Positions 35,256 through 46,077 of a DNA stretch of 64,000 bases are shown in pieces. The translations under genes and the position numbers were made by a program. The notes beneath the pieces were generated by a model. That model worked only from the letters and a program-made list of their open reading frames with translations. It had not been told where the DNA came from and made no database searches. Origin of the DNA: Pilaira anomala. Its lineage: Eukaryota > Mucoromycota > Mucoromycetes > Mucorales > Mucoraceae. The stretch is taken from the NCBI GenBank assembly GCA_025716855.1, contig JAIXMQ010000077.1:1-64000 (forward strand), written 5' to 3'. How positions within the stretch are numbered: the stretch's first letter is position 1; every line of letters begins with the position of its first letter.

Positions 35256-35823
35256 TTGTTTTATATAAAAAAAAAAAAAAAAATAGATATATATATAAAG
35301 AAGAGGAAGAAAAAAAAATTATATTATAAAAAAGATAATTTATACTCAAAAATATCCCGCGAAAAGGAAAGAAAGAGAGAAAAGAGGAGGGGTCACACAG
35401 AAAAGAGATTTACAGGAACTGCAAATAATCTTGCGCGCTCTCTCTCTCTCTCTCACGCGCGCGCCAAGTAAAAGTAAGCCACTCCCATTCATTAACTCAC
35501 ACACGTTTTATTAAACATATTTACCCAGTAACTTTTTCCTATTTTATACAAGTATAGTTTATCAAACATATTTACATATTATTATAAACTTTTTCGGATC
35601 TGAAACAAAAAACGTCATTTTTTTCAACTATAAAAAAAGTGCTGAAATTAGAAAAAATGTCAAAAAAACTAGACTGTAAAAAGTAAAAAAAAATAAAAAA
35701 AAAAAATTGGGACAAGGGCCCTCACCGCACATTTTTAAAGATTTTTTTTTTTTATTAAGCTGAATTTTTTTTTTTTTTCTTTTTTAAAACCACACACTTC
35801 ATACACATACATAAAAAAAAAAA
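35256..35823. other. Divergent promoter region with CG-rich island
   Basis: About 570 bases between the deaminase and TOM22 starts. A/T runs dominate, but 35430-35466 switches abruptly to CT repeats followed by CACGCGCGCGCC, a very CG-rich spot for this DNA. It may be a shared regulatory element. No gene is present. Confidence 0.5.
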
Positions 35824-36347
35824 ATGGTTAAACTTGAAGAAGTCTCTGCTGAACAATACGAACAAGTTGAAGTCTTGAGTGAAGAAGAAGATTACTCTGA
35901 TTTCTCTGACGAAGATGACTTTGACGATGAAGATGAATCTCTTTTGGACAGAATTGCTGCCTTAAAGGATATTATTCCCCTTAAGCATAGAAATAGAATG
36001 TCAAACAGTGTTTCCACCTTGACATCTTGGGGAAAGACAGGTGCTACTTTTGTAGGTAAGAGTGCTTGGGTTATCACCACTTCCATGTTTTTATTGGTTT
36101 TACCTTTGGCTTTGGAAATTGAAAAGGAGCAAGCTTTAGTTGCTTATGAAAAGGAAGCTATGCAACAACAAGGAACTCAACAGGTAAAAATTTATAGATC
36201 TGTGTTAAATATATATATATATATATGTGTGTGTGTATGCTAAATATGATGTATGTGTTTTTTTTAAAGATGTTAAACAGCGCTAACCCTTATGGTCAAC
36301 CCGCTGGTCAACCTCAACAACAACAAGTTAGAGCTCCTGGTTTCTAA
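35824..36347 (+). CDS. TOM22: Mitochondrial import receptor subunit Tom22
   Basis: Two exons, 35824-36183 and 36270-36347; 145 residues. The cytosolic half is strongly acidic (VLSEEEDYSDFSDEDDFDDE), the feature that binds presequences. Then come LLDRIAALKDIIPLKHR and the conserved pre-membrane stretch (STLTSWGKTGATFVGKSAWV) leading into a single membrane helix (ITTSMFLLVLPLALEIEKEQ), and a short intermembrane tail rich in Gln/Pro. It is the central receptor of the TOM complex in the outer mitochondrial membrane. The A-rich leader before ATG is typical of the neighbouring genes. Intron 1 has an AT microsatellite; exon 2 encodes only the last 25 residues. Confidence 0.94.
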
Positions 36348-36958
36348 ATATACACTTCATAAATCAACAAAATTGGATATAACAACAACAACCCATTTAC
36401 TTTTATACATAGCGTCTCTTTATTCAACTTTTTTTTTTCTCTTTTTTATTATTTGTATATTTTTTTTTTTAAAAAGAAAAAAAAAAAAATAAAAAAAGTG
36501 TAGAATACATTATTACGTCTAGAAGATTTCCGGTTTATTATTTTATTTAGTATATAGAGAGGGGTATATTTTTTTTTTTTATTTGATTGAAGAAAATGTA
36601 ACAACTGGGAAAAAAATATATAACATTTGATCAATTATACTGCACATGTATATAATTTAAACCTGAATTTCCTGTTAACATATTTTAGTTTATGAAAGAA
36701 GGCGTCATTTTATCGAATTATAACATCTCTATTTTTGTTAAAATCAAATCAATGAAGTTTATTTCCCTGTTCGTTTTACGTCTCTCCGTACCTATCCTAT
36801 AAATCAAGACAAAAAGATGTTGCATGAATCAATAAGGCCTACTTCTTATTAAATTACAAGCAAAATGCTCTCATTTATCAAAACCAATATGCATTATTAT
36901 ATATATATATATAAACGGAGGGTATATTTTTATTATGTAATATGGTAACTTAAAAAAA
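36348..36958. other. Convergent 3' region, TOM22 / unknown gene
   Basis: About 610 bases of AT-rich 3' sequence with several A and T homopolymers and an (AT)n run at 36897-36913. No feature recognised. Confidence 0.5.
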
Positions 36959-37994
36959 TTATAAGATAGGTAATCTAAGTGGACTTGATTGATTAGATAT
37001 GAATATATCAGTCCTTGGACCTAAGAAACCACGAGGCCTAAGAGGTCCAACAATCTTGTCGCAGCGCATCATGTTCACTTCAGCAACGATCATACGTAAA
37101 TGTGCAGGATTAGAACGTATACTTCGAACCCTTTTTTTATCATTAGGTTCTGTTGCTGCTATCGTACTTGTGATTTCTGTGGTTACTTTTTCTTTTGGTA
37201 AGAATAATTCTTCATCTACAACTTGAATCCATTCTCTTGTCTTTTTTAAATTATCCCAAATAAACCAATTTTCTTCTTCCTCTTCTTCTTCTGAAGATGC
37301 AGGAGTTGGATGACTACTTGTCTTTCTAGATGCTTCAAACACTTTATATGTTTCTAAAGGGACATCACTAGATTCATGATTACTATTTAAAGTTTTTTGT
37401 ACATAATGTTCGCATAATATCTCGGATAAAGAACTGACACTCCGACGCTGTCTGTTATGATGTTGGTGGAAAGAAACTGAACTTAATGAGGACCCAGAAC
37501 TACTAGCACTTGAATCACTTTTAGAAAGATAATCCCAGCAACAATCATCATTATCATGAGAGCCAGAAGGCATTGTAATTGGGGCTGTCACGGTTTGAGG
37601 TGTGATAGATGCATCTGTCTTTCGTGTGGGCGAATGTGGCATCAGACCATCAGGACGAATGAACTTATTGCTTGACTTTTTATCATTAGTGTCTGTTCCA
37701 AAATAAGTATGAAAGACAGATAGCAAGTAATTGGTTATTGTAATTGGTTCTTCATCATGTCTTTTACAATCTATTTCCTTTTCTATTGTTGACGTTACTT
37801 GTTTTTCAACAATAATCGGCTTTGGAAAATAAAATAAAAAAAATAAGCTTTTTTTTACCCCTAGGTAATTTTTTTTATTTTTCTTATACTAACGATATAC
37901 TTACATTCTTCTTTCGTTTTGGAATTGTTCCATATGGGACTGGATGAAATGAATTGCGTTTAATAGTTTGATTATTTGTTTGTGATACAAGCAT
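36959..37994 (-). CDS. Unknown serine-rich protein with conserved-looking C-terminus
   Basis: Two exons, 37994-37905 and 37819-36959; 316 residues. The first exon encodes MLVSQTNNQTIKRNS and a basic patch (PKRKKN), followed across the intron by PIIVEKQVTSTIEKEI. The middle is low complexity: poly-Ser (SDSSASSSGSSLSSVSF), an arginine patch (NRQRRSVSSLSE) resembling a kinase site, and a Glu run (SSEEEEEEENWFIW). The C-terminal 60 residues are better ordered (LRMIVAEVNMMRCDKIVGPL, then RPRGFLGPRTDIFI). No enzyme motif, signal peptide or membrane segment is seen. It could be a phosphorylated regulatory protein; I do not recognise it. Confidence 0.6.
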
Positions 37995-39569
37995 ATAAAA
38001 TAAAATAAAATAGTCTTTTTTTTTTTAGAAAAAAAAAAAATAAAAAAAAAAAAGAGAGAGAGAGAGAAGGAAGCCCTTTTTATATTGATAGGCAAATAAA
38101 AAAAAAAAAAAAAAAGAAAAACTCGGATGAAAAAGGAAATAGATAGCGAAATAAAGTAAAAAGTGAATTTATATTGAACCCTTGATTCGGATAGGCTATA
38201 TCCCCTTAATGTCAAACTATTTTTCGCCTTTTTTGGAACTGTGGGTACTTGAATAATACGTGTTTATATCAGCCATGATGTTGTAATATGTTTTTTTAAA
38301 ATAAAATATACGCAGATCTTTTCTATCTTTATTATTTAGTACATATTAATTATCTACATAAAACAAGTTTCACCAATGCAAAACCCATCATTATGCATTT
38401 TTTTTTTTTTTTTTTTTTTTTTTTTGGTCGTTATATATATTTCTTGAATTGTGTACCAATAGCAACACATTTTGTTATCCACACTCCCCCTTTCTCCTTA
38501 TATATATTTTAGGAGTGAAAAAGACCTAAATGGTACTTTCTTACTCAATATGGAACTTTTGATAAACCTTTATCTTGACTGTCTTATTTATCTTTTTTGC
38601 TTAATCATATACATGTATACTTGCAGTAATGTAGTAACTGTTTAAACTTAAACCTTTTTATATGAATATATATATATATATATATATATACCGCATGCAA
38701 TAGATACTATAATTTTTTTTTTACTCACCTACATTAAAGCATGTGTAACCTGAATTTATGCTTACAATAGTCCTTCCGAAGCTAGAAAAAATTATCATTG
38801 GCTCTCTTACGAAAAAGGTAAAATTGTTTGGCTGGTGTATATCTTTTTGAGATCGATGGTAGACAGATTTTTAATTTATCAGAGATTTTTAATAAGCACT
38901 AGATTTTTATTTTATTTTCTATCTGTCATCTTTGTATTTATAACTATTATTAAGAAACAAATTTTATAACATCTGTGGTCATTAATAGAAACACACGACG
39001 TCGTATTCTGTTAGATTATATCTCACAAGATATTGAAATTTGTGTCATCAATTATCTTTTTGCATTTGCCTTCTTTACATATACTTTTTTTTTTTGCAAA
39101 CTTTATTATATTCCACCATTCATACAAATCTGCTCTAATTTAGCTTACTTTACGTATTTGATCTCCTCGCACACTAAATCATAAAGAAAAACAGCCCTAT
39201 ACCTACGCTCACTTGGCTTAGCTATTTCAGAGGCAACAAGAATCTCTTTCTGAAACTAAAAAAAGAAAAAGAAATGCAGTTCAATGGTCATCCTTATACG
39301 AATGATATGCCAATGAAACTTCAAATCATAATATAAACTTTTTTTATGATGAGCTTTTTCAAAAGTATTAAATATAAACTTTTTTTTTTTTTTTTGACAG
39401 CAAAGTGAAGAATCATTTCTATTAACTAACTCGATTTGGAATTGAAAAAAAAAAAAAAAAAAAAAACTAACAGCCCGTTATAATGTGTGCAGATCATTTG
39501 AGAGTTGATTGTATAGGTTAGTTAGCAGTTAAAAACATGCTGATTTGTAATTTAAGTAAAATACACTTT

Positions 39570-39700
39570 TGTCCTATGGGACTTACACCATGGGACAAAG
39601 AGGATTCATCTTTCTATGATAAAACCTCCCTCAAAAAGTAACATAACGGAAGCGTTCATCAGCAGCGCTATTATTGAAATAATAGAAGGGAAATAGGAGT
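39570..39700 (+). pseudogene. Possible coding relic
   Basis: A short stretch reads as protein-like sequence (GLTPWDKEDSSFYDKTSLKK) then changes frame to IKPPSKSNITEAFISSAIIE. No start, splice sites or upstream continuation. May be a decayed gene fragment; origin unknown. Confidence 0.2.
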
Positions 39701-40408
39701 TGTGAGAGTCGCTAACAATACTAAACAGTTGTGATAAAACGCCATCGGAACACTTGAAAATTATTTTATGTGCTGATTAGCATTAACTGAAGAGTATTAA
39801 AATGGTTGCGATTGATATTAATCGTAAGAGCATATAATTTTGTCTTTTGTGAACAGACATGAGTGTATATGTGCCAAATATATTTCTTTCTCTGTGGGGA
39901 TAAAATAACTTTTTACAAAGTAACCACTTTTTTTTATCGTTAAATACTAGAATTTGTAATAGAGATTCAACATCTAGTAGACTGTTAATATAATGACAGA
40001 ATAAGCATATACTAGATTATGTAAATTACACCACAAAAATAGAAGACAAACAGGATACAGTCACTTGAGAAAATTGAATAATGTCCTTGACCGAAAAACG
40101 AATGGTACTTAACAGTTAAACCAAAATTAATTGTCACTTATATAATTTTATTCTTTTGAAGTGTAAGAGAAGAGCTATCACAAAAAGTTAAATCAAATTG
40201 ACCTAGCTGAAAATGATATGTACTTATTTTTTTTTGACTTTAAACAATTTCATAGAATAGAGTTCTGTTATAACTGGGACGCTTATGACGGGAATCATTG
40301 ACGTTGGTCAATTTTAAAGGATTTTCCTGTAACAAACATTTTGTAAGAATGTATAACAAGCACTCAAAAGACATTCATGGTCAATGATAATTAAAGTAAT
40401 AATATTAA

Positions 40409-40409
<1 letters not shown>

Positions 40410-40452
<43 letters not shown>
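40410..40452. repeat. A43 homopolymer
   Basis: Uninterrupted run of 43 A in intergenic DNA, about 90 bases before a decayed minus-strand gene. No target-site duplication was found that would make it a retroposon tail. Confidence 0.9.
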
Positions 40453-40455
<3 letters not shown>

Positions 40456-40539
40456 GTAAAAATGTATAATTTCAGGATTGAATATAATGAAAGAAAAATA
40501 AAGGACATATCCCCCCCCCCCGATACGAAATTTTCAAAT

Positions 40540-41290
40540 ATATATATATATATATATATAACTATATATACTTAACGATATATTTGCATCTTTGTTTGTA
40601 ATATATTTGCAATCTTGAGCAGTAAAGACGGTAACAGGTACGTTTGAAAGTGAATGAGTAAACAAAGAAGAAGCCCCTACTAAAGGTGTATGTCGAATTG
40701 CGGTAGAATTTGGATCTAACTTGCTCAGGATTATATATCTCATAATGTAAACGGCTAGCTTGTTTTACTTGGATTCAATGATAGAGTTAAACCTGGTAAT
40801 TGAATCTTGAGATAAATTGATTCGTGTGCTGTTACTGACACTGAAAATTGAAGTTGAGGGGCCAATTTCAGGCACATACTTGTTGTAATAATTGAAAAAT
40901 TTTGACGTTTGTGTACCTATGACTAGTTTGGTAGAACTATCATTTTTCACTGTTACATGGGCGAAGATCTTTATACTGAGAGAGTATTTCAGGAAGTGAA
41001 TTAGGGAGGTGTGGCTGTTCTCTCTCTCTCTCTCTCTCGGCATACGTTTCATAATAAGCATTGGTGAGAGAATAGACTTCCAGACAATTCACAAGAAGGG
41101 CCTCTGACTGTGTAATAATTATGCATCCCACCAACAACTGAACAGATGCGTTTATCCCAAGTTAAATTTAATTGATCAATATGATCCTGATTTAATGACG
41201 AAAACGAATCAACAGACAAACAGTGTTGATAAGGACTGACTTGAATAATATGAAATTCAAATCACTCAATACAGCTGCTGATTTAATGTC
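40540..41290 (-). pseudogene. Decayed or frameshifted gene, unknown family
   Basis: Minus-strand protein-like blocks follow one another in changing frames: HIIQVSPYQHCLSVDSFSS with NQDHIDQLNLTWDKRICSVV (about 41280-41130), then TQSEALLVNCLEVYSLTNAY (41115-41050), then after a CT/GA microsatellite at 41019-41038 KLVIGTQTSKFFNYYNKYVP (40940-40880) and FSVSNSTRINLSQDSITRF (to 40765). A further block, LDPNSTAIRHTPLVGASSLF, lies at 40740-40640. The change of frame falls in the GA repeat, so slippage of that repeat could have broken it. Some changes might instead be introns, but no good sites were found. I do not recognise the family. Confidence 0.45.
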
Positions 41291-41381
41291 TCTGCTTCAT
41301 ATTTTTTTTACAATGTTTGATCTTCATTGATTTGTTTGGTTGCTCTTGTAATTCAGGAGACCTTTTGATAATTCGAGTGGT

Positions 41382-42220
41382 TTAATAGAAAGGTAGCAGT
41401 TCATTACTCAAAACAACAGGCTGATATCCTAGTAGTTCCATAATCTTTAAGGCGGTGACATTATCCAATGGCATATCAAGTTGTTTCCAAGGAAGTTCAG
41501 TCGATGGAATTCTTTTGTCATATACTGTCGGGCCGCTGGGAAAGATGGCTTCGTCTGCCTCGATACTAATGCTTTCAGTTTGAGCTTCGTCTTCTACTAC
41601 TGAAATACGTTATTGGTAAACTGTATTAGATTTGGAGTAATTATCTATTACTTTTACCTTCTTCCAAATAGTCATACTTGTAATGTAGCTGATACATTTC
41701 AAAATCGTTGAAATAGAAGAAGTTATGGCCTACAATAGTAGGTTTGAAAATTAAAATCCCTCTTAGTGGTTTCTTAAAAGGAACTTACCTGAGTAGTCAG
41801 ACAGTTTGCTATTAATAATAAACAGCCAAATATATTCTGACCGACATGTCTTTTAACTGTCGTATTTTGCTTTCTAATCAAACTGTAGTAGGTAATAATA
41901 ATAATAATAATAATAATGGTCAATTTTATGCATTTATTATAACAAATTTAACAAGCTAACCTATTCCCTTCACTTGCTGAAGGCCATCTTTCCCTAATAG
42001 ACACAGGTGGAAGACACTTCATGGACCTAGCCAATTTACCCAAGCATCTGTACAGAAAGAACAACTTTTATTGAGATTTATTAGATAAAGAACTATTTTT
42101 TTGTAATAAAATTGCTGGGGCTATGGTATGTCTTATTACCATCTATTGCTTGATACAATCCCTTGTCTGGAAAACGTATTTAGCCAAATAAGAGATTAAG
42201 GCGTTATTGAAAGGCATGGT
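41382..42220 (-). pseudogene. Multi-exon gene remnant, unknown family
   Basis: Several exon-like blocks with splice sites: a first piece from ATG at about 42204 (MPFNNALISYLAKYVFQTRD); a block after the acceptor TGTACAG near 42050 (LARSMKCLPPVSIRERWPSA); a block near 41880-41795 that is open in two frames, only one of which joins what precedes it and the other what follows; then NFFYFNDFEMYQLHYKYDYL (to 41657); and a last exon 41599-41382 (VVEDEAQTESISIEADEAIF, ending SNELLPFY). The last two exons join cleanly in phase; the earlier ones do not give one frame. A live gene with splice sites I misread is possible, but decay seems likelier. Confidence 0.4.
41892..41917. repeat. TAA trinucleotide microsatellite
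   Basis: Eight TAA copies, inside a presumed intron of the gene remnant. Confidence 0.85.
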
Positions 42221-43173
42221 TTGTTCTTTGGAACGAATGGTTTGGAATTTGAAAATAAAAAAGAAAAGGAAAAGAAAAAAAAAAGGAACTGATTAATATC
42301 ATCAATTTTAAATAAACCTGTTTGCTATTTATCATGTGGCGTGAGAAGAAAATAAAAAGAAATCAACAATGTATTTTTTAATATAATTAGAGCATTTCAT
42401 TTTTTTTAAAAGACATAAAATAAGTTAAAGTGTTTACAGCGTGCAAGCGTATGTTAAAAGTAATTCACGATATAATAAATTTATATAGATGTTATAACTC
42501 TTCATGGATGGCCTTTATTTGGTAGTACAAAAATTGCAATTTTTACGTCAGTCATTATGTAAGTTTACAAATTTAAATGAACATTGGATCTATCTTCTTT
42601 TCTTGTAGAAATAAATGCCGTAAAAGAAAATACGTGTTGTAGATATCATCTGGCAAAGTAGGCATTATCTTGGAAAGAGGTATGTAGAAACTAATAAAAA
42701 GTACACGATATTATTGGTTATAGACACAACCACAACGTCTGAGGGTGCATAGGCATTTTAGTTATGTACTTACAATGGAAACATCATGTAATATCTATAG
42801 ACGTCAGGGAAGTAAACGGAGCAACTGAATTAGGTTTGTAAAGACATCAAAGATACCATATCATATGATAAATGTGGACAGAACTATAGATCTTGATTAA
42901 ACAGTTGCAAAGTTTGGGGGGGGGGGGAAACAAAGCTTTTGACCAATTTTAAGAGACAACTGAATGCAGTGTCATAAAATCATCGAACTCTATTGAATGA
43001 TGAACGAGTTTTTAATAAAGTTATGAGATAACTATGAACGGAAAATTAAGCGACAAACAGTATATAAATATAAATATATAAATGTGTGTGCGTGGAATAC
43101 AATTATTCTTTTATAAATGCAATGATGAAAAGGGGGAGGGAGATAAAGGTGTGAGTGAGTATATAGATATGAT
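42221..43173. other. Intergenic region, 950 bases
   Basis: AT-rich, with a G10 run at 42917-42926. It contains no supported gene. The right part is the 3' region of the fructose-2,6-bisphosphate gene. Confidence 0.5.
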
Positions 43174-45385
43174 TTAAAATTCAACAAATGAATCTGTTTC
43201 TTCAATATATTGCCACTTTTTTAATTCTGTTCCGTAAGGTTTAGGACGAAGCTCGTACACACTATTGTAAACGTTTAGAATATATATATATATATAATTT
43301 AATAAAATACGTACGTATGGATTGGTACCATCATGTGTGGCATTTCTTCTCTTGTCCAGTCCAACAGATAACCTAGTAAAATACGCATGACAACACGATG
43401 TGTGATAATTAAACATGATTGTGTCATACGTTCCAATTCGACAATCATAGGCTGTAAACGATGAATAACGTCTATATATGATTCACCACCCATTCCCGGA
43501 TATCGATAATATAATTTATTTGCTTGTCTAGAGCTATATTCATTTGGATGCTTTTGTTGAATTTCTTGATAAGTCATACCTTCACAAATCTAAAAAGAAA
43601 AAAAAAAAATGAGTACACACAAACAAAACAGGAAAAAAAAACTATTTTGTAACACCTTACACCCGAATTAATTTCATTTAAGAAACGAATATGTTTAATA
43701 TCATAATCATCAGGATCAAAATGTTCTGCAGTTTGCATTGAACGTTGCAACATACTAGTCCAAATTGTAAATGGTGAATTACAAAATTTCACTGTATTTT
43801 GTAATGCTTTTGCATAATCTTGAGCCCCTCCATTCGACCCTAATTCTGTTTCTTTTGATGCCAACTCACAAGCAAATTTAATTCGTTGTGATTGAACAAA
43901 TTTTGCTAGTGCTTTTGCAAACTTTTTTCCCTTTCCTGATAGTGGTGCATCTCCACCAATACTACCTGATATATTATCTTCACTTTCACCATGTCTTGTT
44001 ACAAATATTTGTCGTTCTAAGTATAAGATTTTTTCATTAATAATACTGCAATGGTGGTAGTACACAGATTATTCTCTTACCATTCAAATTGAAATTCATG
44101 AGATAAAATATACATTGACCGGATAAATAACCAGAAATATTATATGCAATTACTTTTTTTCCAACATTGATCAATTTACAAAACTGGATATCATTTTCCT
44201 CTTCCCAATCACCTATTGGTTGGTATGCTTTTTCGTAATTGGCTACACGAGACCTGAAATCAGCTAATGCTGCCACAGGATCCCTATTCTTGTAATCTGG
44301 ACCAGACAATTTGAGACAAAAATTCCGTTCCAACATCTTTTTTTTTTATTGTTGTTGTTAGGGATATTAAGCACACACGCTATTATATATAAAATACCAC
44401 TTACTGACTGATCTGTACAAACAGATTCGACTAATAATACCCTAATTTCTGGCTCACGTTCTAATCTATCAATCAATAATTTCCTGCGAATAATATAAAA
44501 CGCATTAATTAAAATCCAGGGTAACACACACACATTTTTTTTTTTTTTTACCTTCTAGCAAGAGTTGAATTGGTTGCATCATGGATAGCTACACGTCCGC
44601 CATCTTTTAACCAATCGATTAATTGTTCTAATACACTTAAAGCAATTTCATCTCTTATCCTTTTCATATCTTGATTATTTGGATCAAAGAAACTAGCAGA
44701 TTGATCTTGCGAGTTCTCTACCACACGTCGCATATTACCCACATTAAATACTTTTGTTTCATATTGTAACCAATTTAAATATCGTCTTAATTTTTTGACA
44801 AGATAGCTCTTTCCACGTGCAGGTAAACCAACTAAATAAAATAAAATAAAAATATATACATAAGGTTATTTTTGTTGTCTTGGTAGATATCCTTCTACAC
44901 ATTTTACCCATAATGACCACTAGTTTACTATCTAATTGACGATCTGTTCTAAATTCTATTATCAATGCAGTGTAAGCCATACATATACATATTTATATAT
45001 ATATTTAGTTGTTATTTAAAACTTTACTTGGCGTAGTGATAGTATGAACAGCACCTGGTACGTCTAAACCAACCGAGTGACGCACTCTTGTATTTGAAAC
45101 ATAGTTCATTGTATCATTATCCTCTGGTGCTAGCTGTAACCAGCTTGGCACTGCAGTAGTAGGTGTAGGTAAGCTACTACCGGATTTATCTAGAGGAGAA
45201 ACAGGTTCATCAATGTTCAGCTGGTCACCTTCTGGAATGGGAGAATAAGGTGCAGCTAAAATAGGTAGTACACGCCTTGGTAAATGTTCCTCATCTAGAT
45301 CTTCTTCTATTCTAACTACTGGTAAAGTCTTTCTTCGTTGTTGTTCACAGTTATTCATGCTTTCGGTATCAGCTGTAAAAGACAT
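43174..45385 (-). CDS. 6-phosphofructo-2-kinase / fructose-2,6-bisphosphatase (bifunctional)
   Basis: Eight exons: 45385-45028, 44943-44908, 44831-44552, 44483-44405, 44336-44081, 44016-43661, 43589-43315 and 43261-43174; 575 residues. It makes and destroys fructose-2,6-bisphosphate, the main switch of glycolysis. A 110-residue Ser/Pro-rich regulatory N-terminus precedes the kinase P-loop (VVIMVGLPARGKSYLVKKL, Lys139), FNVGNMRR and AIHDATNST. The phosphatase half begins RQIFVTRHGESEDN (His345, phospho-acceptor) and has ARRS-like WTSMLQRSMQTAE, GMTYQEIQQKHP, YRYPGMGGESY and CLIITHRVVMR (His519). Both catalytic histidines are present, so unlike yeast Pfk26 the phosphatase should be active. Exon 6 must begin at 44016 for the frame to hold. 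The frame is also open upstream to an ATG at 45565, giving a possible longer form. Confidence 0.92.
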
Positions 45386-46077
45386 TTTTATTATAAATAA
45401 ATATGCTGATTTTTTATGGTTCGTTATAAATACAGTACTTAGAGCATTCCCAGCGGTTGGAGTAAATTTTGGGTTAAAATACGACTGTTTCTGAAGTTTT
45501 AAATTAAAACAGTCTAAAAAAATCGAAGTCGGGGAAAAGTGTAAAATAAAGAGTAGTAAAATCACCTATAAAAGTATAACAAGTCATCTTGTCACCTGAA
45601 TAAGGTTTTTTATAACTTTTGCATGAAATACACCAATATGCAGGAGAAATACTTTATAATTTGATTATATGATATGTTTATTGAGAAGAAACGTTTTAAA
45701 AATAGGATAAGAAACATAATATAAAAAAATAAAATAAAAAATGTAAAGAGAAACGAGAATAAGAAAGACTAAAAAAAAAAAAATCGAAAGATAAAAAAAA
45801 AAAAATCCGAAAGGTGGATACTTGCCCAGCTATCCTTGATTTCATCATCTCTAGAGAAATCTTATCCATAAATAATATAAATAACTCAATAGTACAGTTA
45901 CCATATCCTCGGAGAAACAGTCTTCGTGATTGATCCGGGTTAATACTAAAACTTGAAATGTTTCAGACAAAATCTCTTATCATTGACGACGCTCCAAGAG
46001 TCACTTCCTTTTTTTTTTTTTGCTTCAAGTTAACAACATCAGTAGTATACATCTTGTATGAAGTTATTAATATATTA
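45386..46077. other. Intergenic region, 690 bases
   Basis: Promoter region of the kinase/phosphatase gene and the 3' side of the next minus-strand gene. A/T rich with A13 runs near 45769-45805. An in-frame 60-codon extension of the kinase gene (to 45565) falls here. Nothing else recognised. Confidence 0.5.

Larger units (their letters stand above)
37995..40539. other. Gene-poor region, 2.5 kb
   Basis: AT-rich, with T25 near 38400, (AT)n at 38665-38690 and A43 at 40410-40452. A coding-like scrap is listed separately (39570-39700). No intact gene, RNA gene or transposon could be supported. Confidence 0.5.

Noticed and set aside
35256..35471. Lys-rich 71-codon plus-strand frame
   Set aside because: Low-complexity A-rich promoter sequence with no coding character.
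40410..40452. A43 as the tail of a retroposed gene or SINE
   Set aside because: No target-site duplication and no element body next to it.
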